A stretch of DNA of 64,000 nucleotides from NCBI RefSeq assembly GCF_016793485.1, contig NZ_JAEULZ010000005.1:1-64000 (forward strand), in the 5' to 3' direction. Of the stretch, positions 35,243 through 43,670 are shown one piece after another. The position numbers and the translations under genes are program-made. The DNA comes from Mesorhizobium sp. GTDB taxonomy: Bacteria; Pseudomonadota; Alphaproteobacteria; Rhizobiales; Rhizobiaceae. Under the pieces are notes generated by a model. The model did no database searches and had not been told where the DNA came from. It was given only the letters and a program-made list of their open reading frames with translations. Within the stretch, counting starts at the first letter, position 1; every line of letters starts with the position of its first letter.

Positions 35243-38200
35243 ATGGCCAAAACCCCTGACAAGAAGCAGCCGGCGACCGACGGCGCAGCGTCCTATCGCA
35301 AGCGCGGCAACCCGCTGACGGACTATCTCGACGCGGCCGTGCCGCTGGAGCGCAAGGGTTTTGCCGAGGCCCCGCAGGCCGAGTTTTCAGGACGTCCACT
35401 ATCGGGTTCGATCGCGGACTGGGCCGACGAGATCGCAAGAGAGGCGGATACGCCGACCCCAACCTCCCCCCTTGCGGGGGAGGTGCCCGCAAAGCGGGCG
35501 GAGGGGGGTGGCTCCGCTGCACCGTCGGCGCAGGTTGCACCACCCCCACCCGGCCCTTCGGGCCACCCTCCCCGCAAGGGGGAGGGAAAGAAGCGCATCC
35601 CCGAGCGCTCGTCCGCGCCAACCCGTAGCGGGCGCGGCACGTCGATGGGCGGCGCGGCGACTCCGAAGGAACGCGCCGCCGCTGGCCTGAACCCGGTGCC
35701 TGGCCTCGACATCGCGCTGGAGGATGTCGAGAAGCTCTCCAACTCGGGCGTCACCGCGACCGTCCAGGCGCTCGCCGACCTCATCGAGAGCGGCAACCCG
35801 CTGCACAAGAACGGCGAGTTGTGGGTACCGCACCGCCCTGCCCGTCCCGAAAAATCCGAAGGCGGCGTGCCGATCACCATGGTGTCGGACTTTGAACCGG
35901 CCGGCGACCAGCCGCAGGCGATCAAGGACCTTGTCGCGGGCGTCGGCGAGGCGGAGCGTACGCAGGTGCTGCTCGGCGTCACCGGCTCGGGCAAGACCTT
36001 CACCATGGCGAAGGTGATCGAGGAGACGCAACGCCCCGCTCTCATCCTCGCGCCGAACAAGACGCTGGCCGCCCAGCTCTACGCCGAGTTCAAGAAGTTC
36101 TTCCCGGACAACGCGGTCGAGTATTTCGTCTCCTACTACGACTACTACCAGCCGGAAGCCTACGTCCCGCGCACCGACACCTTCATCGAGAAGGAAAGCT
36201 CGATCAACGAGCAGATCGACCGCATGCGCCACTCGGCGACGCGCTCGCTGCTGGAGCGTGACGACGTCATCATCGTCGCCTCGGTGTCGTGCATCTACGG
36301 TATCGGTTCGGTCGAGACCTACACGGCGATGACGTTCCAGATGTCGGTCGGCGACCGGCTAGACCAGCGGCAGTTGCTCGCCGACCTCGTCGCGCAGCAA
36401 TACAAGCGGCAGGACATCAACTTCGTGCGCGGCTCGTTCCGCGTGCGCGGCGACACCATCGAGATCTTCCCCGCCCACCTCGAGGATTCGGCGTGGCGCA
36501 TCTCGCTGTTCGGTGACGAGATCGAGAGCATTACCGAGTTCGACCCGCTGACCGGGCAGAAGACGGGCGACCTGAAGTCGGTGAAGATCTACGCCAACTC
36601 GCACTACGTGACGCCGCGCCCGACGTTGAATCAAGCCATCAAGTCCATCAAGGAAGAACTGCAGCATCGGCTGCAAGAGCTTGAAAAGGCTGGACGTCTT
36701 CTGGAAGCGCAGCGGCTGGAGCAGCGCACGCGCTTCGACCTGGAGATGCTGGAGGCGACAGGTTCCTGCGCCGGCATCGAGAACTATTCGCGGTACCTGA
36801 CAGGCCGCAGGCCCGGCGACCCGCCGCCGACGCTGTTCGAATACATCCCCGACAATGCCCTCGTCTTCGTCGACGAAAGCCATGTCACGATCCCGCAGAT
36901 CGGCGGCATGTATCGCGGCGACTTTCGCCGCAAAGCGACGCTTGCCGAATACGGCTTCCGCCTGCCGTCCTGCATGGACAACCGGCCGCTGCGCTTCGAG
37001 GAATGGGACGCCATGCGTCCGCTCTCGGTCGCGGTGTCGGCGACGCCGGGCGGCTGGGAGATGGAAGAAGCCGGCGGCGTGTTCGCCGAGCAGGTCATCC
37101 GCCCGACCGGCCTGATCGACCCGCCGGTAGAGGTGCGCCCGGCAAAGTCGCAGGTCGACGATGTCGTCGGCGAAATCCGCGACACGACGAAGAAGGGCTA
37201 TCGCACGCTGGTGACCGTCCTCACCAAGCGCATGGCCGAGGACCTGACCGAATATCTCCACGAGAACGGCGTGCGCGTGCGCTACATGCACTCCGACATC
37301 GACACGCTGGAGCGCATCGAGATCCTGCGCGACCTGCGCCTTGGCGCGTTCGACGTGCTGGTCGGCATCAACCTCCTGCGCGAAGGCCTCGACATTCCCG
37401 AATGCGGTTTCGTCGCCATCCTCGACGCCGACAAGGAAGGCTTTCTGCGCTCCGAGACGTCACTGATCCAGACGATCGGCCGCGCGGCGCGTAACGTCGA
37501 TGGCAAGGTAATCCTGTATGCGGACAACATTACCGGCTCGATGGAGCGGGCGATGGCGGAGACCAACCGCCGCCGCGAGAAGCAGATGGCGTGGAACGAG
37601 GCGAACGGCATCACGCCGGAGAGCGTGAAGAGCCGCATCGCCGATATTCTCGACTCCGTCTACGAGAAGGACCACGTTCGTCCCGACATCTCGGACTTCG
37701 CCGCCGACGGCAACATGGTCGGCAACAATCTCAAGGCGCATCTGGAATTCCTCCAGAAGAAGATGCGCGATGCCGCGACCGACCTCAATTTCGAGGAAGC
37801 GGCTCGCATGCGCGACGAAATCAAGCGCCTGACCGAACTGGAACTCGCCGTCTCCGACGATCCACTGGCGCGCGAAGTCGAGGGGCAGAGCCCATCGAGT
37901 GGGCGCGAGAAGGGCAAGCACAACAAGGGCGTTGCCAGGCACCGCACGGCAGAGGAGCAGGAGCGTTTCCGCCAGATGGATGCGGCGCGCGCAGCGGAAG
38001 CGGCGGCAAAGGCCGCACGGCCGAACCTGTTCAAAAAGCCTGACCTCGACGAGATGGGCACTTCGGGCGATCACACGGTCCCGGCCGGGGCCGTGCCCCG
38101 CTCCCTGTTCAAGAAGCAGTCCGCCAGCGAGGCACACCAGTCCGACTATGGCGTCCGCGACGACGGCTCGTCGCTCTTCCGCAAGAACTCGCTGGACGAG

Positions 38201-38344
38201 ATGACCGTGCGCCGCACGGAAAAGCCGGTCGAAGGCGTCAAGCCGGTCAAGCGCGCCAAGATCGGCGCCGGCTCCTATGAGGACCCCGCCGACGAGACGA
38301 ACCGCAAGAAGCGCACCGGCAAGACCGGAAGGCCCGGGCACTAG
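35243..38344 (+). CDS. uvrB: UvrABC excision-repair protein B
   Basis: A 1033-residue damage-verification helicase of nucleotide excision repair. The core has Walker [15 protein letters not shown], the beta-hairpin [50 protein letters not shown], helicase motif [13 protein letters not shown] and a UVR domain ([20 protein letters not shown]). An extra N-terminal stretch of about 200 residues and a C-terminal tail of about 170 make it far longer than E. coli UvrB; long tails are usual in Rhizobiales. Residues about 73-115 are encoded by a palindromic repeat read in frame. The tail carries three LF(K/R)K motifs. ATG 35243 is chosen over 35171. Confidence 0.97.
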   Translation: MAKTPDKKQPATDGAASYRKRGNPLTDYLDAAVPLERKGFAEAPQAEFSGRPLSGSIADWADEIAREADTPTPTSPLAGEVPAKRAEGGGSAAPSAQVAPPPPGPSGHPPRKGEGKKRIPERSSAPTRSGRGTSMGGAATPKERAAAGLNPVPGLDIALEDVEKLSNSGVTATVQALADLIESGNPLHKNGELWVPHRPARPEKSEGGVPITMVSDFEPAGDQPQAIKDLVAGVGEAERTQVLLGVTGSGKTFTMAKVIEETQRPALILAPNKTLAAQLYAEFKKFFPDNAVEYFVSYYDYYQPEAYVPRTDTFIEKESSINEQIDRMRHSATRSLLERDDVIIVASVSCIYGIGSVETYTAMTFQMSVGDRLDQRQLLADLVAQQYKRQDINFVRGSFRVRGDTIEIFPAHLEDSAWRISLFGDEIESITEFDPLTGQKTGDLKSVKIYANSHYVTPRPTLNQAIKSIKEELQHRLQELEKAGRLLEAQRLEQRTRFDLEMLEATGSCAGIENYSRYLTGRRPGDPPPTLFEYIPDNALVFVDESHVTIPQIGGMYRGDFRRKATLAEYGFRLPSCMDNRPLRFEEWDAMRPLSVAVSATPGGWEMEEAGGVFAEQVIRPTGLIDPPVEVRPAKSQVDDVVGEIRDTTKKGYRTLVTVLTKRMAEDLTEYLHENGVRVRYMHSDIDTLERIEILRDLRLGAFDVLVGINLLREGLDIPECGFVAILDADKEGFLRSETSLIQTIGRAARNVDGKVILYADNITGSMERAMAETNRRREKQMAWNEANGITPESVKSRIADILDSVYEKDHVRPDISDFAADGNMVGNNLKAHLEFLQKKMRDAATDLNFEEAARMRDEIKRLTELELAVSDDPLAREVEGQSPSSGREKGKHNKGVARHRTAEEQERFRQMDAARAAEAAAKAARPNLFKKPDLDEMGTSGDHTVPAGAVPRSLFKKQSASEAHQSDYGVRDDGSSLFRKNSLDEMTVRRTEKPVEGVKPVKRAKIGAGSYEDPADETNRKKRTGKTGRPGH
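35461..35586 (+). repeat. Palindromic repeat element inserted in frame within uvrB
   Basis: The left end CCTCCCCCCTTGCGGGGGAGG (35463-35483, hairpin) and right end CCCTCCCCGCAAGGGGGAG plus GG (35566-35586, hairpin) are inverted with respect to each other. The inner parts (CCCGCAAAGCGGG on the left, GGCCCTTCGGGCC on the right) continue the symmetry. The element therefore folds into one long imperfect hairpin. It belongs to the same family as 9248-9410. Translated in the uvrB frame it gives [17 protein letters not shown] and [15 protein letters not shown], with no stop codon. Confidence 0.8.
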
Positions 38345-38350
38345 CCTCCG

Positions 38351-39130
38351 ATGAAGCCTCCGGCACGACGCTCAGCCGGCGACGGGCGACGGTTCGCCGG
38401 GGTCAGCCTCAATCGTGCGCTTTCCAAGCTTGGCTATTGCTCGCGAACGCAGGCCGAAGCGCTGGTGGCCGCCGGCCGGGTGACGGTTGGCGGCAAGGTG
38501 GTTCGCGATGCGGCGTTCCGCGTCGATCCGGACCGCGACGCCATTGCCGTCGACGGCGAACGGGTTGTCGGGGAACGCAAGGTCTATCTGATGGTCAACA
38601 AGCCGCGCGGGCTCGTGACCACGCGCGACGATCCCGAGGGGCGCGGCACGGTCTATGATTGCCTCGACGGACTGGCCCTGCCCTTCGTCTCGCCGGTCGG
38701 ACGGCTCGACAAGGCGAGCGAGGGCCTCCTCCTCATGACCAACGACACCCGCTGGGCCGATCGCCTGCTCGACCCCGTGTCGGGTGTCGACAAGCACTAT
38801 CATGTGCAGATCGGCGCGGTACCGGACGAGGCTCTGCTGGCGCGGTTGCGCGCCGGCGCCACGGTCGGCGGCGAGACGTTGAACGCCAGTTCGATCGAGC
38901 TTTTGCGCGCTGGCCAGCGCAATGCGTGGCTGGCAATCGAACTCGACGAAGGTCGCAACCGCCACATCCGGCGCCTGCTCGAAGCGCATGGCGTGGAGGT
39001 GCTGCGGTTGATCCGCGTCGCCATCGGGCGGCTGCCGCTCGGCGACCTCGCCAAGGGCAAGGCGCGGCATCTCACAGCCGAAGACCTTGCGCTGCTGGAC
39101 GACCAGGGCGATGCCGGCGGGCAGGTCTAG
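38351..39130 (+). CDS. Pseudouridine synthase, RsuA/RluB/E/F family
   Basis: A 259-residue RNA-modifying enzyme. The S4 RNA-binding domain (LNRALSKLGYCSRTQAEALV, AGRVTVGGKVV) is followed by the synthase core with catalytic Asp in VGRLDKASEGLLLMTND, plus YLMVNKPRGLVTTRDD and the C-terminal LDEGRNRHIRRLLEAHGVEV. Family members modify 16S or 23S rRNA; the exact uridine is not clear here. It starts 6 bases after uvrB and is probably co-transcribed with it. Confidence 0.93.
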   Translation: MKPPARRSAGDGRRFAGVSLNRALSKLGYCSRTQAEALVAAGRVTVGGKVVRDAAFRVDPDRDAIAVDGERVVGERKVYLMVNKPRGLVTTRDDPEGRGTVYDCLDGLALPFVSPVGRLDKASEGLLLMTNDTRWADRLLDPVSGVDKHYHVQIGAVPDEALLARLRAGATVGGETLNASSIELLRAGQRNAWLAIELDEGRNRHIRRLLEAHGVEVLRLIRVAIGRLPLGDLAKGKARHLTAEDLALLDDQGDAGGQV

Positions 39131-39234
39131 CTCCAAGTCTATGTGCAGCCTGAACGCGATCCACACAGCTCCGTGAACCTTTTTCGCCGCTGATGCGTTA
39201 GCGCCTCGTTGGGACGCATCTCGAGGAAACGCTT

Positions 39235-39645
39235 ATGAAAATTCTATCCATGGCGTCGGCGGCCTGCCTTGCCGTCAGTTTGGCCATCGTGACCCCGGCG
39301 GGCGCTGCTCCCGCCGCGAACCCTGGCGTGCAACCGGCACCAAGCCTTGTCGTGCCCGTTAGAGGATGCCATTCGGACGTCCGGCGCCACTATGTGCCGG
39401 AATTCGGCCGCACAGTTGCGCACCGCCATCGTCGCGATTGCCGGCCCGTGCGGGCCGACAGCGGCGGTCCAGGACCGGGGCCAAGGGATTGCCATCGCGA
39501 CGCGCGCCGGCACTTTGTGCCCGGCATTGGGCGGGTGGTTCACCGCCATGTCGGACCGGATTGCCGCGTACGTGTCCTGCGCCGGTTCGACCAGGGCGGG
39601 CGCAACTGCATCCAGATCGGCCCCATCCGCTACTGCGAGGGCTAG
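39235..39645 (+). CDS. Secreted Cys/His protein with two CHxDxR motifs
   Basis: A 136-residue exported protein. Signal peptide (ILSMASAACLAVSLAIVTPAGAA) is followed by two copies of a motif: GCHSDVRRHYVPEFGR ... AHRHRRDCRPVR and DCHRDARRHFVPGIGR ... VHRHVGPDCRVR. A last Cys pair sits in RNCIQIGPIRYCEG. The same motif occurs once in the small protein at 40186-40470. Paired Cys and clustered His suggest disulfides or metal binding. I do not recognise a named family. AGGAAA precedes the ATG. Confidence 0.75.
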   Translation: MKILSMASAACLAVSLAIVTPAGAAPAANPGVQPAPSLVVPVRGCHSDVRRHYVPEFGRTVAHRHRRDCRPVRADSGGPGPGPRDCHRDARRHFVPGIGRVVHRHVGPDCRVRVLRRFDQGGRNCIQIGPIRYCEG

Positions 39646-39726
39646 CCGACCAAATGATAAATATGGGTCGGTGTCGGTTCGGCATCGGCCCGTTCGTCCT
39701 AGGGACATAAACCAGGGAGAATGACC

Positions 39727-40080
39727 ATGACCTATGTCGATGGATTTCTGCTTGCCGTGCCCAAGGCCAGGCTTGAGGAGTACAAGGAGTTGGCGCGCAA
39801 GGGCCGCACCGTCTGGATGGAACATGGCGCGCTGAGCTATGTCGAGGCCGTCGCTGACGACGTGCCTTACGGCGAACTGACCTCGTTTCCGCGCGCCGTC
39901 ATGGCCAAGGACGACGAGACCGTGATCTTTTCGTGGATCACGTACAAGTCTAGGCAAGAACGGGATCGGATCATGAAACTTGTCATGGACGACCCTCGCC
40001 TTGCCGGTGACATGGAAAAAATGCCCTTCGACGGCAAGCGCATGATCTTCGGCGGGTTCGAAACCGTGGTCGAAAGTTGA
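39727..40080 (+). CDS. DUF1428 family protein (YbaA-like)
   Basis: A 117-residue cytoplasmic protein with the DUF1428 pattern: YVDGFLLAVPKARLEEYKEL, KGRTVWMEHGALSYVEAVAD, SFPRAVMAKDDETVIFSWIT and MPFDGKRMIFGGFETVV. It has a dimeric alpha/beta-barrel (ABM-like) fold in known members; role unknown. ATG 39727 is preferred because AGGGAGA ends at 39720, giving a 6-7-base gap; the ATG at 39721 abuts it. Confidence 0.9.
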   Translation: MTYVDGFLLAVPKARLEEYKELARKGRTVWMEHGALSYVEAVADDVPYGELTSFPRAVMAKDDETVIFSWITYKSRQERDRIMKLVMDDPRLAGDMEKMPFDGKRMIFGGFETVVES

Positions 40081-40185
40081 CCAGTTCGGGCGGCCGGCCT
40101 GTCGCGGAAATTAACCACCGCGACCTGTGGCACAGGAAAGCGAAACGAATGCGCACTATATGATCCCGGTCAGCCGGAGGTTGTG

Positions 40186-40470
40186 ATGCGCATTCGAGCG
40201 ATGTTTCTTGCAGTGATGTTTGCGATTTCCGGCGTCGCGATCGCGAGCGCGCAGAACATGCCGCCGACCATGAAACTGCCATCTACCGGAAGTCCTGGGC
40301 AGCCGCTTGACCACGGTAAGAAATATCAGAAGAAGAAGCAGGACTATGGGTGGAACGGCGGAGTCGATTGCCACCGCGACGTGCGCACCCATCGCATCAA
40401 CGGCGTGAAGATCCGGCACCGCCATGTCGGCGACAGCTGCCAGGTGCGCGAAGTCCGGCAAGTAAACTGA
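40186..40470 (+). CDS. Small secreted Cys/His protein with one CHxDxR motif
   Basis: A 94-residue exported protein. Signal peptide (RAMFLAVMFAISGVAIASAQ), basic linker HGKKYQKKKQDYGWNGG, then DCHRDVRTHRINGVKIRHRH and VGDSCQVREVR. This is the same CHxDxR-HRH-C motif as in the protein at 39235, in single copy. The ATG at 40186 is preferred over the GTG at 40183 because CGGAGG lies at 40175-40180. Function unknown. Confidence 0.72.
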   Translation: MRIRAMFLAVMFAISGVAIASAQNMPPTMKLPSTGSPGQPLDHGKKYQKKKQDYGWNGGVDCHRDVRTHRINGVKIRHRHVGDSCQVREVRQVN

Positions 40471-40476
40471 GTTGCT

Positions 40477-40502
40477 GGCTCCCGGGCTGGTCGCCGGGAG
40501 CC
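40477..40502. terminator. Hairpin between convergent small-protein and Kazal-like genes
   Basis: A perfect 9-base stem GGCTCCCGG / CCGGGAGCC with an 8-base loop, 7 bases after the stop of the 40186 gene. There is no clear T-run, so it is only a probable terminator. Confidence 0.5.
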
Positions 40503-40532
40503 GAGAATGTCAGTTCAGCGCCAACACTTCGG

Positions 40533-41072
40533 TCAGCAGCGGCCAGGTCCAATGACGCGCCAGCCGGCGGCGTCTGCCTCGCAGGAATTGCCGAAGGTGC
40601 GCAGTTGGCCCCCCTGCCTGGCGCAGACAGGGCGATATTCGCGGGTGCAGACCTGCTGCTGGCCACCGCCGCCACCGCCACCCTGGCGGCATTCGCCGCG
40701 GTGGAGGACGCGGAAGCCCGAAGCATCCGCCGTGCATGCGTTGGAGAACGTACGTCGCGTGCTGCCTCGCTGTGCGCAGACGGGCTGGAATTCGAGCGTG
40801 CACGCCCGCGGCGGCTGGCTGCTGCCCCCACGGCATTCGCCGCGGTGAATTGGCCGGAATCCCGACCGGTCGGCCAGGCAGGCATTCGAGAACGTCCGCC
40901 GCTCGTTGCCGCGACCGGCGCAAACAGGCTGGAACTCGCGCGTGCAGAAACCCGGGCCTGGCCCCGGACCCGGGCGAACAGGCCCCGGTTCTTCCACGAC
41001 CACGCAGGATGAAAGGAAGACAAGGGCCGCGAATGTCGCCGCGATCCCGCGCGCAAAGCCAGTCCAACGCAT
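40533..41072 (-). CDS. Lipoprotein with three Kazal-like repeats
   Basis: A 179-residue predicted lipoprotein. Signal FARGIAATFAALVFLSSC ends in lipobox FLSSC. A Pro/Gly linker follows, then three repeats with identical cysteine spacing C-x7-C-x13-C-x14-C: CTREFQPVCAGRGNE..., CTLEFQPVCAQRGST... and CTREYRPVCARQGGQ.... PVC and TFSNAC are the Kazal serine-protease-inhibitor signature. Each repeat has four rather than six cysteines, so two of the three disulfides would form. A surface or periplasmic protease-inhibitor role is possible but unproven. GGAGGAGG precedes ATG 41072; an in-frame ATG at 41102 is less likely. Confidence 0.85.
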   Translation of the reverse strand: MRWTGFARGIAATFAALVFLSSCVVVEEPGPVRPGPGPGPGFCTREFQPVCAGRGNERRTFSNACLADRSGFRPIHRGECRGGSSQPPRACTLEFQPVCAQRGSTRRTFSNACTADASGFRVLHRGECRQGGGGGGGQQQVCTREYRPVCARQGGQLRTFGNSCEADAAGWRVIGPGRC

Positions 41073-41458
41073 CGAAATCCTCCTCCTTGCCCCGTCGGAC
41101 ATCCTTCACGCGCCAGCATGTTTTTGCAACACACAAGGCGCGCATTATGCAGCCAGGACGCCTCACTAAAGGTGACGGAGTCCGAAATATCGGAATCTCG
41201 CCCTGCCGACGTGGTGCGACATCTTGTCAAAACGCCCGTTTTATGCCAGAAATCGGCTGTTCGGGCGTTTACTGACCCGGAGAGTGGAACGTTTGATCGG
41301 CCCTTTCCCCGAAGCTGTGAATATCTGACGGCCCCGCTTTGGCGGGGGGTTTTTGCATGCGCGAATGCATGAACCGCCAAGACGAAACCGGGACCTGCCC
41401 CGCCGGGCGAAGCGGCGGAACAGGGACCAGACCAAGCAACGGGTGAAGGAGTTCTCCC
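41073..41458. other. Intergenic region and leader of the first cold-shock gene
   Basis: 386 bases between the divergent Kazal-like and cold-shock genes. It holds an inverted repeat AAACGCCCG / CGGGCGTTT (about 41229-41270) and a terminator-like hairpin with T-run at 41332-41354. Further on, CCGC-rich stems run up to the ribosome-binding site GAAGGAG at 41445-41451. No coding frame is credible. A long structured leader is normal for cspA-type mRNAs. Confidence 0.6.
41332..41354 (+). terminator. Terminator-like hairpin in the cold-shock leader
   Basis: CCCCGC-TTTG-GCGGGG followed by GG and TTTTT lies about 105 bases before the csp start codon, on the coding strand. It may end transcription from an upstream promoter or act as a temperature-dependent attenuator within the leader. 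Confidence 0.65.
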
Positions 41459-41671
41459 ATGTCCCAGACCGGCACCGTAAAGTTCTTCAACGCAACCAAG
41501 GGTTTTGGTTTCATCACCCCTGACGGCGGCGCCAAGGACGTTTTCGTCCATATCTCGGCTATCGAAAAGTCAGGGCTGCGCACGCTCATCGACGGCCAGA
41601 AGGTTACTTTCGATATCGAGCCCGACCGCATGGGCAAGGGCCCGAAGGCGGTCAACCTGAAAGCCTCCTGA
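41459..41671 (+). CDS. Cold-shock protein, first copy
   Basis: A 70-residue single cold-shock domain. RNP1 is KGFGFITP and RNP2 is VFVHISAIE; the start [18 protein letters not shown] and end [10 protein letters not shown] are typical. It binds single-stranded RNA/DNA as an RNA chaperone. GAAGGAG precedes the ATG. A terminator follows at 41704. The paralogue 373 bases downstream differs at about one third of its positions; both have their own long leader, so they are likely regulated separately. Confidence 0.95.
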   Translation: MSQTGTVKFFNATKGFGFITPDGGAKDVFVHISAIEKSGLRTLIDGQKVTFDIEPDRMGKGPKAVNLKAS

Positions 41672-42044
41672 GCAAAGCTCCGGCGGCCATCCGACGGCAT
41701 TTCAAGGGGTGCGGCATCGTTGCCGTGCCCCTTTTTTACGTGGTCGCCATTTGGTCGGCGCTTCGTAATTGTGCCGACTTACGTAGTGTTTACGTGGCTT
41801 TGAGGGTAGTTTGGAACAGTTTCCTCTTGCCCGTGGCCCAAAAATAAACAACATTTTGGCTTCGGGCATTTTGCCGGCCCGGAAATGGCAGGGGACAGCG
41901 CCCGCAACAAGGGGTACGGGCGCTCTCGCAACGAGGACGAAAAATCCCGGCGCGGATGATCTTGTCAGCTTCCTCCGGTGGAAGCCGAGCCAGCCGGGAT
42001 GAACTCCCGCTGGTAAGCGTGAAGATGGGATAGAGGAGTTTCCC
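41672..42044. other. Intergenic region and leader of the second cold-shock gene
   Basis: 373 bases without a gene. After the first terminator there is an AT-richer promoter-like stretch with repeated TTTACGTGG/TTACGTAG words (about 41735-41795). A leader with hairpins AGCGCCCG / CGGGCGCT (near 41896-41923) and CTTCC / GGAAG (near 41970) follows. It ends in GAGGAG before the ATG at 42045. Confidence 0.55.
41704..41737 (+). terminator. Intrinsic terminator after the first cold-shock gene
   Basis: AAGGGG-T-GCGGCA, loop TCGT, TGCCGT-G-CCCCTT then TTTT: a long stem with one mismatch and one wobble followed by a T-run, 33 bases after the stop codon. Confidence 0.85.
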
Positions 42045-42257
42045 ATGCCGCAGACCGGCACAGTCAAGTTCTTCAACCACGCAAAGGGTTTCGGCTTCAT
42101 CACGCCGGAAAACGGGGAGAAGGACGTATTCGTCCATATTTCGGCTGTGCAGGCGTCGGGCCTGCCGGGCTTGGAAGACGGTCAGAAAGTCAGTTTCGAC
42201 ACCGAGCCGGACAAGCGCGGCAAGGGCCCCAAGGCGGTTAACCTGACCGTGATCTGA
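42045..42257 (+). CDS. Cold-shock protein, second copy
   Basis: A 70-residue cold-shock domain protein with RNP1 KGFGFITP and RNP2 VFVHISAVQ; the start [18 protein letters not shown] and end [11 protein letters not shown] are near-identical to its upstream neighbour. It is a tandem paralogue. GAGGAG lies 8 bases before the ATG. A perfect-stem terminator follows at 42262. RNA chaperone role by family. Confidence 0.95.
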   Translation: MPQTGTVKFFNHAKGFGFITPENGEKDVFVHISAVQASGLPGLEDGQKVSFDTEPDKRGKGPKAVNLTVI

Positions 42258-42261
42258 CCGC

Positions 42262-42298
42262 GACGCCGTTTCGACGGCGTCGGACTGTTCTTTTTTAC
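42262..42298 (+). terminator. Intrinsic terminator after the second cold-shock gene
   Basis: Perfect 9-base stem CGACGCCGT / ACGGCGTCG with a TTCG tetraloop, then GACTGTTC and six T. It starts 4 bases after the stop codon. Confidence 0.9.
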
Positions 42299-42437
42299 GA
42301 TGCCAAGCCCCGCGGGATACGCGGCTCGCCTGATCGTGTCGTTGCCAGTCGTTCAGCCGGCATTCAGCTTGATCTTCCTATCCTTCGACCCTTGGCCGTC
42401 CTCTCCATGCCCGGGAGCCGGCCCGAAGGAGACCAAG

Positions 42438-42863
42438 ATGAACCGCATTCTCAAGACCGCCATCCTTTCCGTCGCGGTCGCCGCCACGACCCTTGCCGCC
42501 CTACCCGCCGCCAATGCCGGCGATCGCTACTGGCGTGGGCATGGTGGCAACGATCGCTATTATTCGAACCGCAACAACAGCAACGATCTGGCGGTCGCAG
42601 GCATTCTAGGCCTTGCGGCAGGCGCGCTGGTGGTCGGTCTGGCCTCGCAGCCCCAGCCGGAACCTATCTACGAAAATCCCTACCGCCAGCCGCGCCCGCG
42701 TCCGGTTCGTGATTACCCCGAGACCGTCTACTACGGCGGCGGGCTCGAGCCCTGGAGCCGCGGCTGGTACGAATATTGTTCCGACCGCTACCGCAGCTTC
42801 GATCCGCAGAGCGGCACGTTCGTCGGCTACGACGGACGCGAACGTTTCTGCGTGGCCAACTAA
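42438..42863 (+). CDS. BA14K family exported protein
   Basis: A 141-residue exported protein. Signal peptide (LKTAILSVAVAATTLAALPA), then a Gly/Asn/Tyr-rich segment and a hydrophobic stretch LAVAGILGLAAGALVVGLAS. A C-terminal BA14K-like domain ends it: WSRGWYEYCSDRYRSFDPQS, GTFVGYDGRERFC. The founding Brucella abortus 14-kDa antigen is an immunoreactive lectin-like protein; the role here is unknown. AAGGAG lies 8 bases upstream of ATG 42438. Confidence 0.88.
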   Translation: MNRILKTAILSVAVAATTLAALPAANAGDRYWRGHGGNDRYYSNRNNSNDLAVAGILGLAAGALVVGLASQPQPEPIYENPYRQPRPRPVRDYPETVYYGGGLEPWSRGWYEYCSDRYRSFDPQSGTFVGYDGRERFCVAN

Positions 42864-42888
42864 ACCAGGCTAAGGTGGAAAACGTCCT

Positions 42889-43530
42889 TTAGACGAGGAA
42901 CGGGTTGCTGCGCCGTTCCTCGCCGAACTGCCCTCCGGGCCCGTGGCCGCAGATGAAGCCGATATCGTCGCCAAGCGGCAGCAGCTTTTCCTTGATGGAG
43001 CGGATCAGCGCCGCGTGATCGCCGCCCGGCAGGTCGGTGCGGCCAATCGAGCCGCGAAACAGCACGTCGCCGACATGGGCGAACTTCGCCGTGCGGTTGT
43101 AGAAGACTACATGGCCGGGCGCATGCCCCGGGCAGTGCAGCACCTCGAACTCGTGGCTGCCAAACGAAACCCTGTCTCCCTCGATGAGAAACCTGTCGGG
43201 CGCGCAGTTGCGCACCGCGTCGCCGACCCCGAACATCTTCGCCTGGCTCTCGATGTTCTCGAGCAATTGCCGGTCGGCCTCGTGCGGCCCGATGATCTCG
43301 ACGCCGAGCGCCTCCTTGAGCTCCATGGCGCCGCCGGCATGGTCGATATGACCGTGGGTCAGCCAGATCGCGCCGGCCTTGATGCCGTTTTGTTCGAGTG
43401 CTTGCAGGATGCTGTCCACGTCGCCGCCCGGATCGACCACGACGCCCGTCTTGTCATCCATGTCGAAGAGGATCGTGCAGTTCTGCTGAAACGCGGTGAC
43501 CGGTAAGATGCCGGCATTGAGCCTACCCAA
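42889..43530 (-). CDS. MBL-fold metallo-hydrolase, glyoxalase II-like
   Basis: A 213-residue metallo-beta-lactamase-fold hydrolase. Zinc ligands are visible in WLTHGHIDHAGGAMEL (HxHxDH), HCPGHAPGHVVFY, GDVLFRGSIGRTDLPGGDH and FICGHGPGG. It is of the small YcbL-like type, likely a thioester (hydroxyacyl-glutathione) hydrolase. The start appears to be TTG 43530 with AAAGGG 7 bases upstream; the conserved N-terminus AGILPVTAFQQNCTILFD needs it. Divergent from the porin gene. Confidence 0.9.
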   Translation of the reverse strand: MGRLNAGILPVTAFQQNCTILFDMDDKTGVVVDPGGDVDSILQALEQNGIKAGAIWLTHGHIDHAGGAMELKEALGVEIIGPHEADRQLLENIESQAKMFGVGDAVRNCAPDRFLIEGDRVSFGSHEFEVLHCPGHAPGHVVFYNRTAKFAHVGDVLFRGSIGRTDLPGGDHAALIRSIKEKLLPLGDDIGFICGHGPGGQFGEERRSNPFLV

Positions 43531-43670
43531 GTGAAACCCTTTCCTGCCTGTACTGTCCGCCTACCCTAAAGCGGAGAACCGGACGCGCCGCGTTCTTAGC
43601 ACATGAAGTATATTTAAGAGTCCCTTCATCCAAATCATCTTTATTTGCCCGACATTGAATTGCGGGGACC

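Noticed and set aside
40350..41551. Plus- and minus-strand long frames around the Kazal-like gene
   Set aside because: Other frames of the Cys/Pro/Arg-rich repeats; only the frame with signal peptide, lipobox and Shine-Dalgarno is kept.
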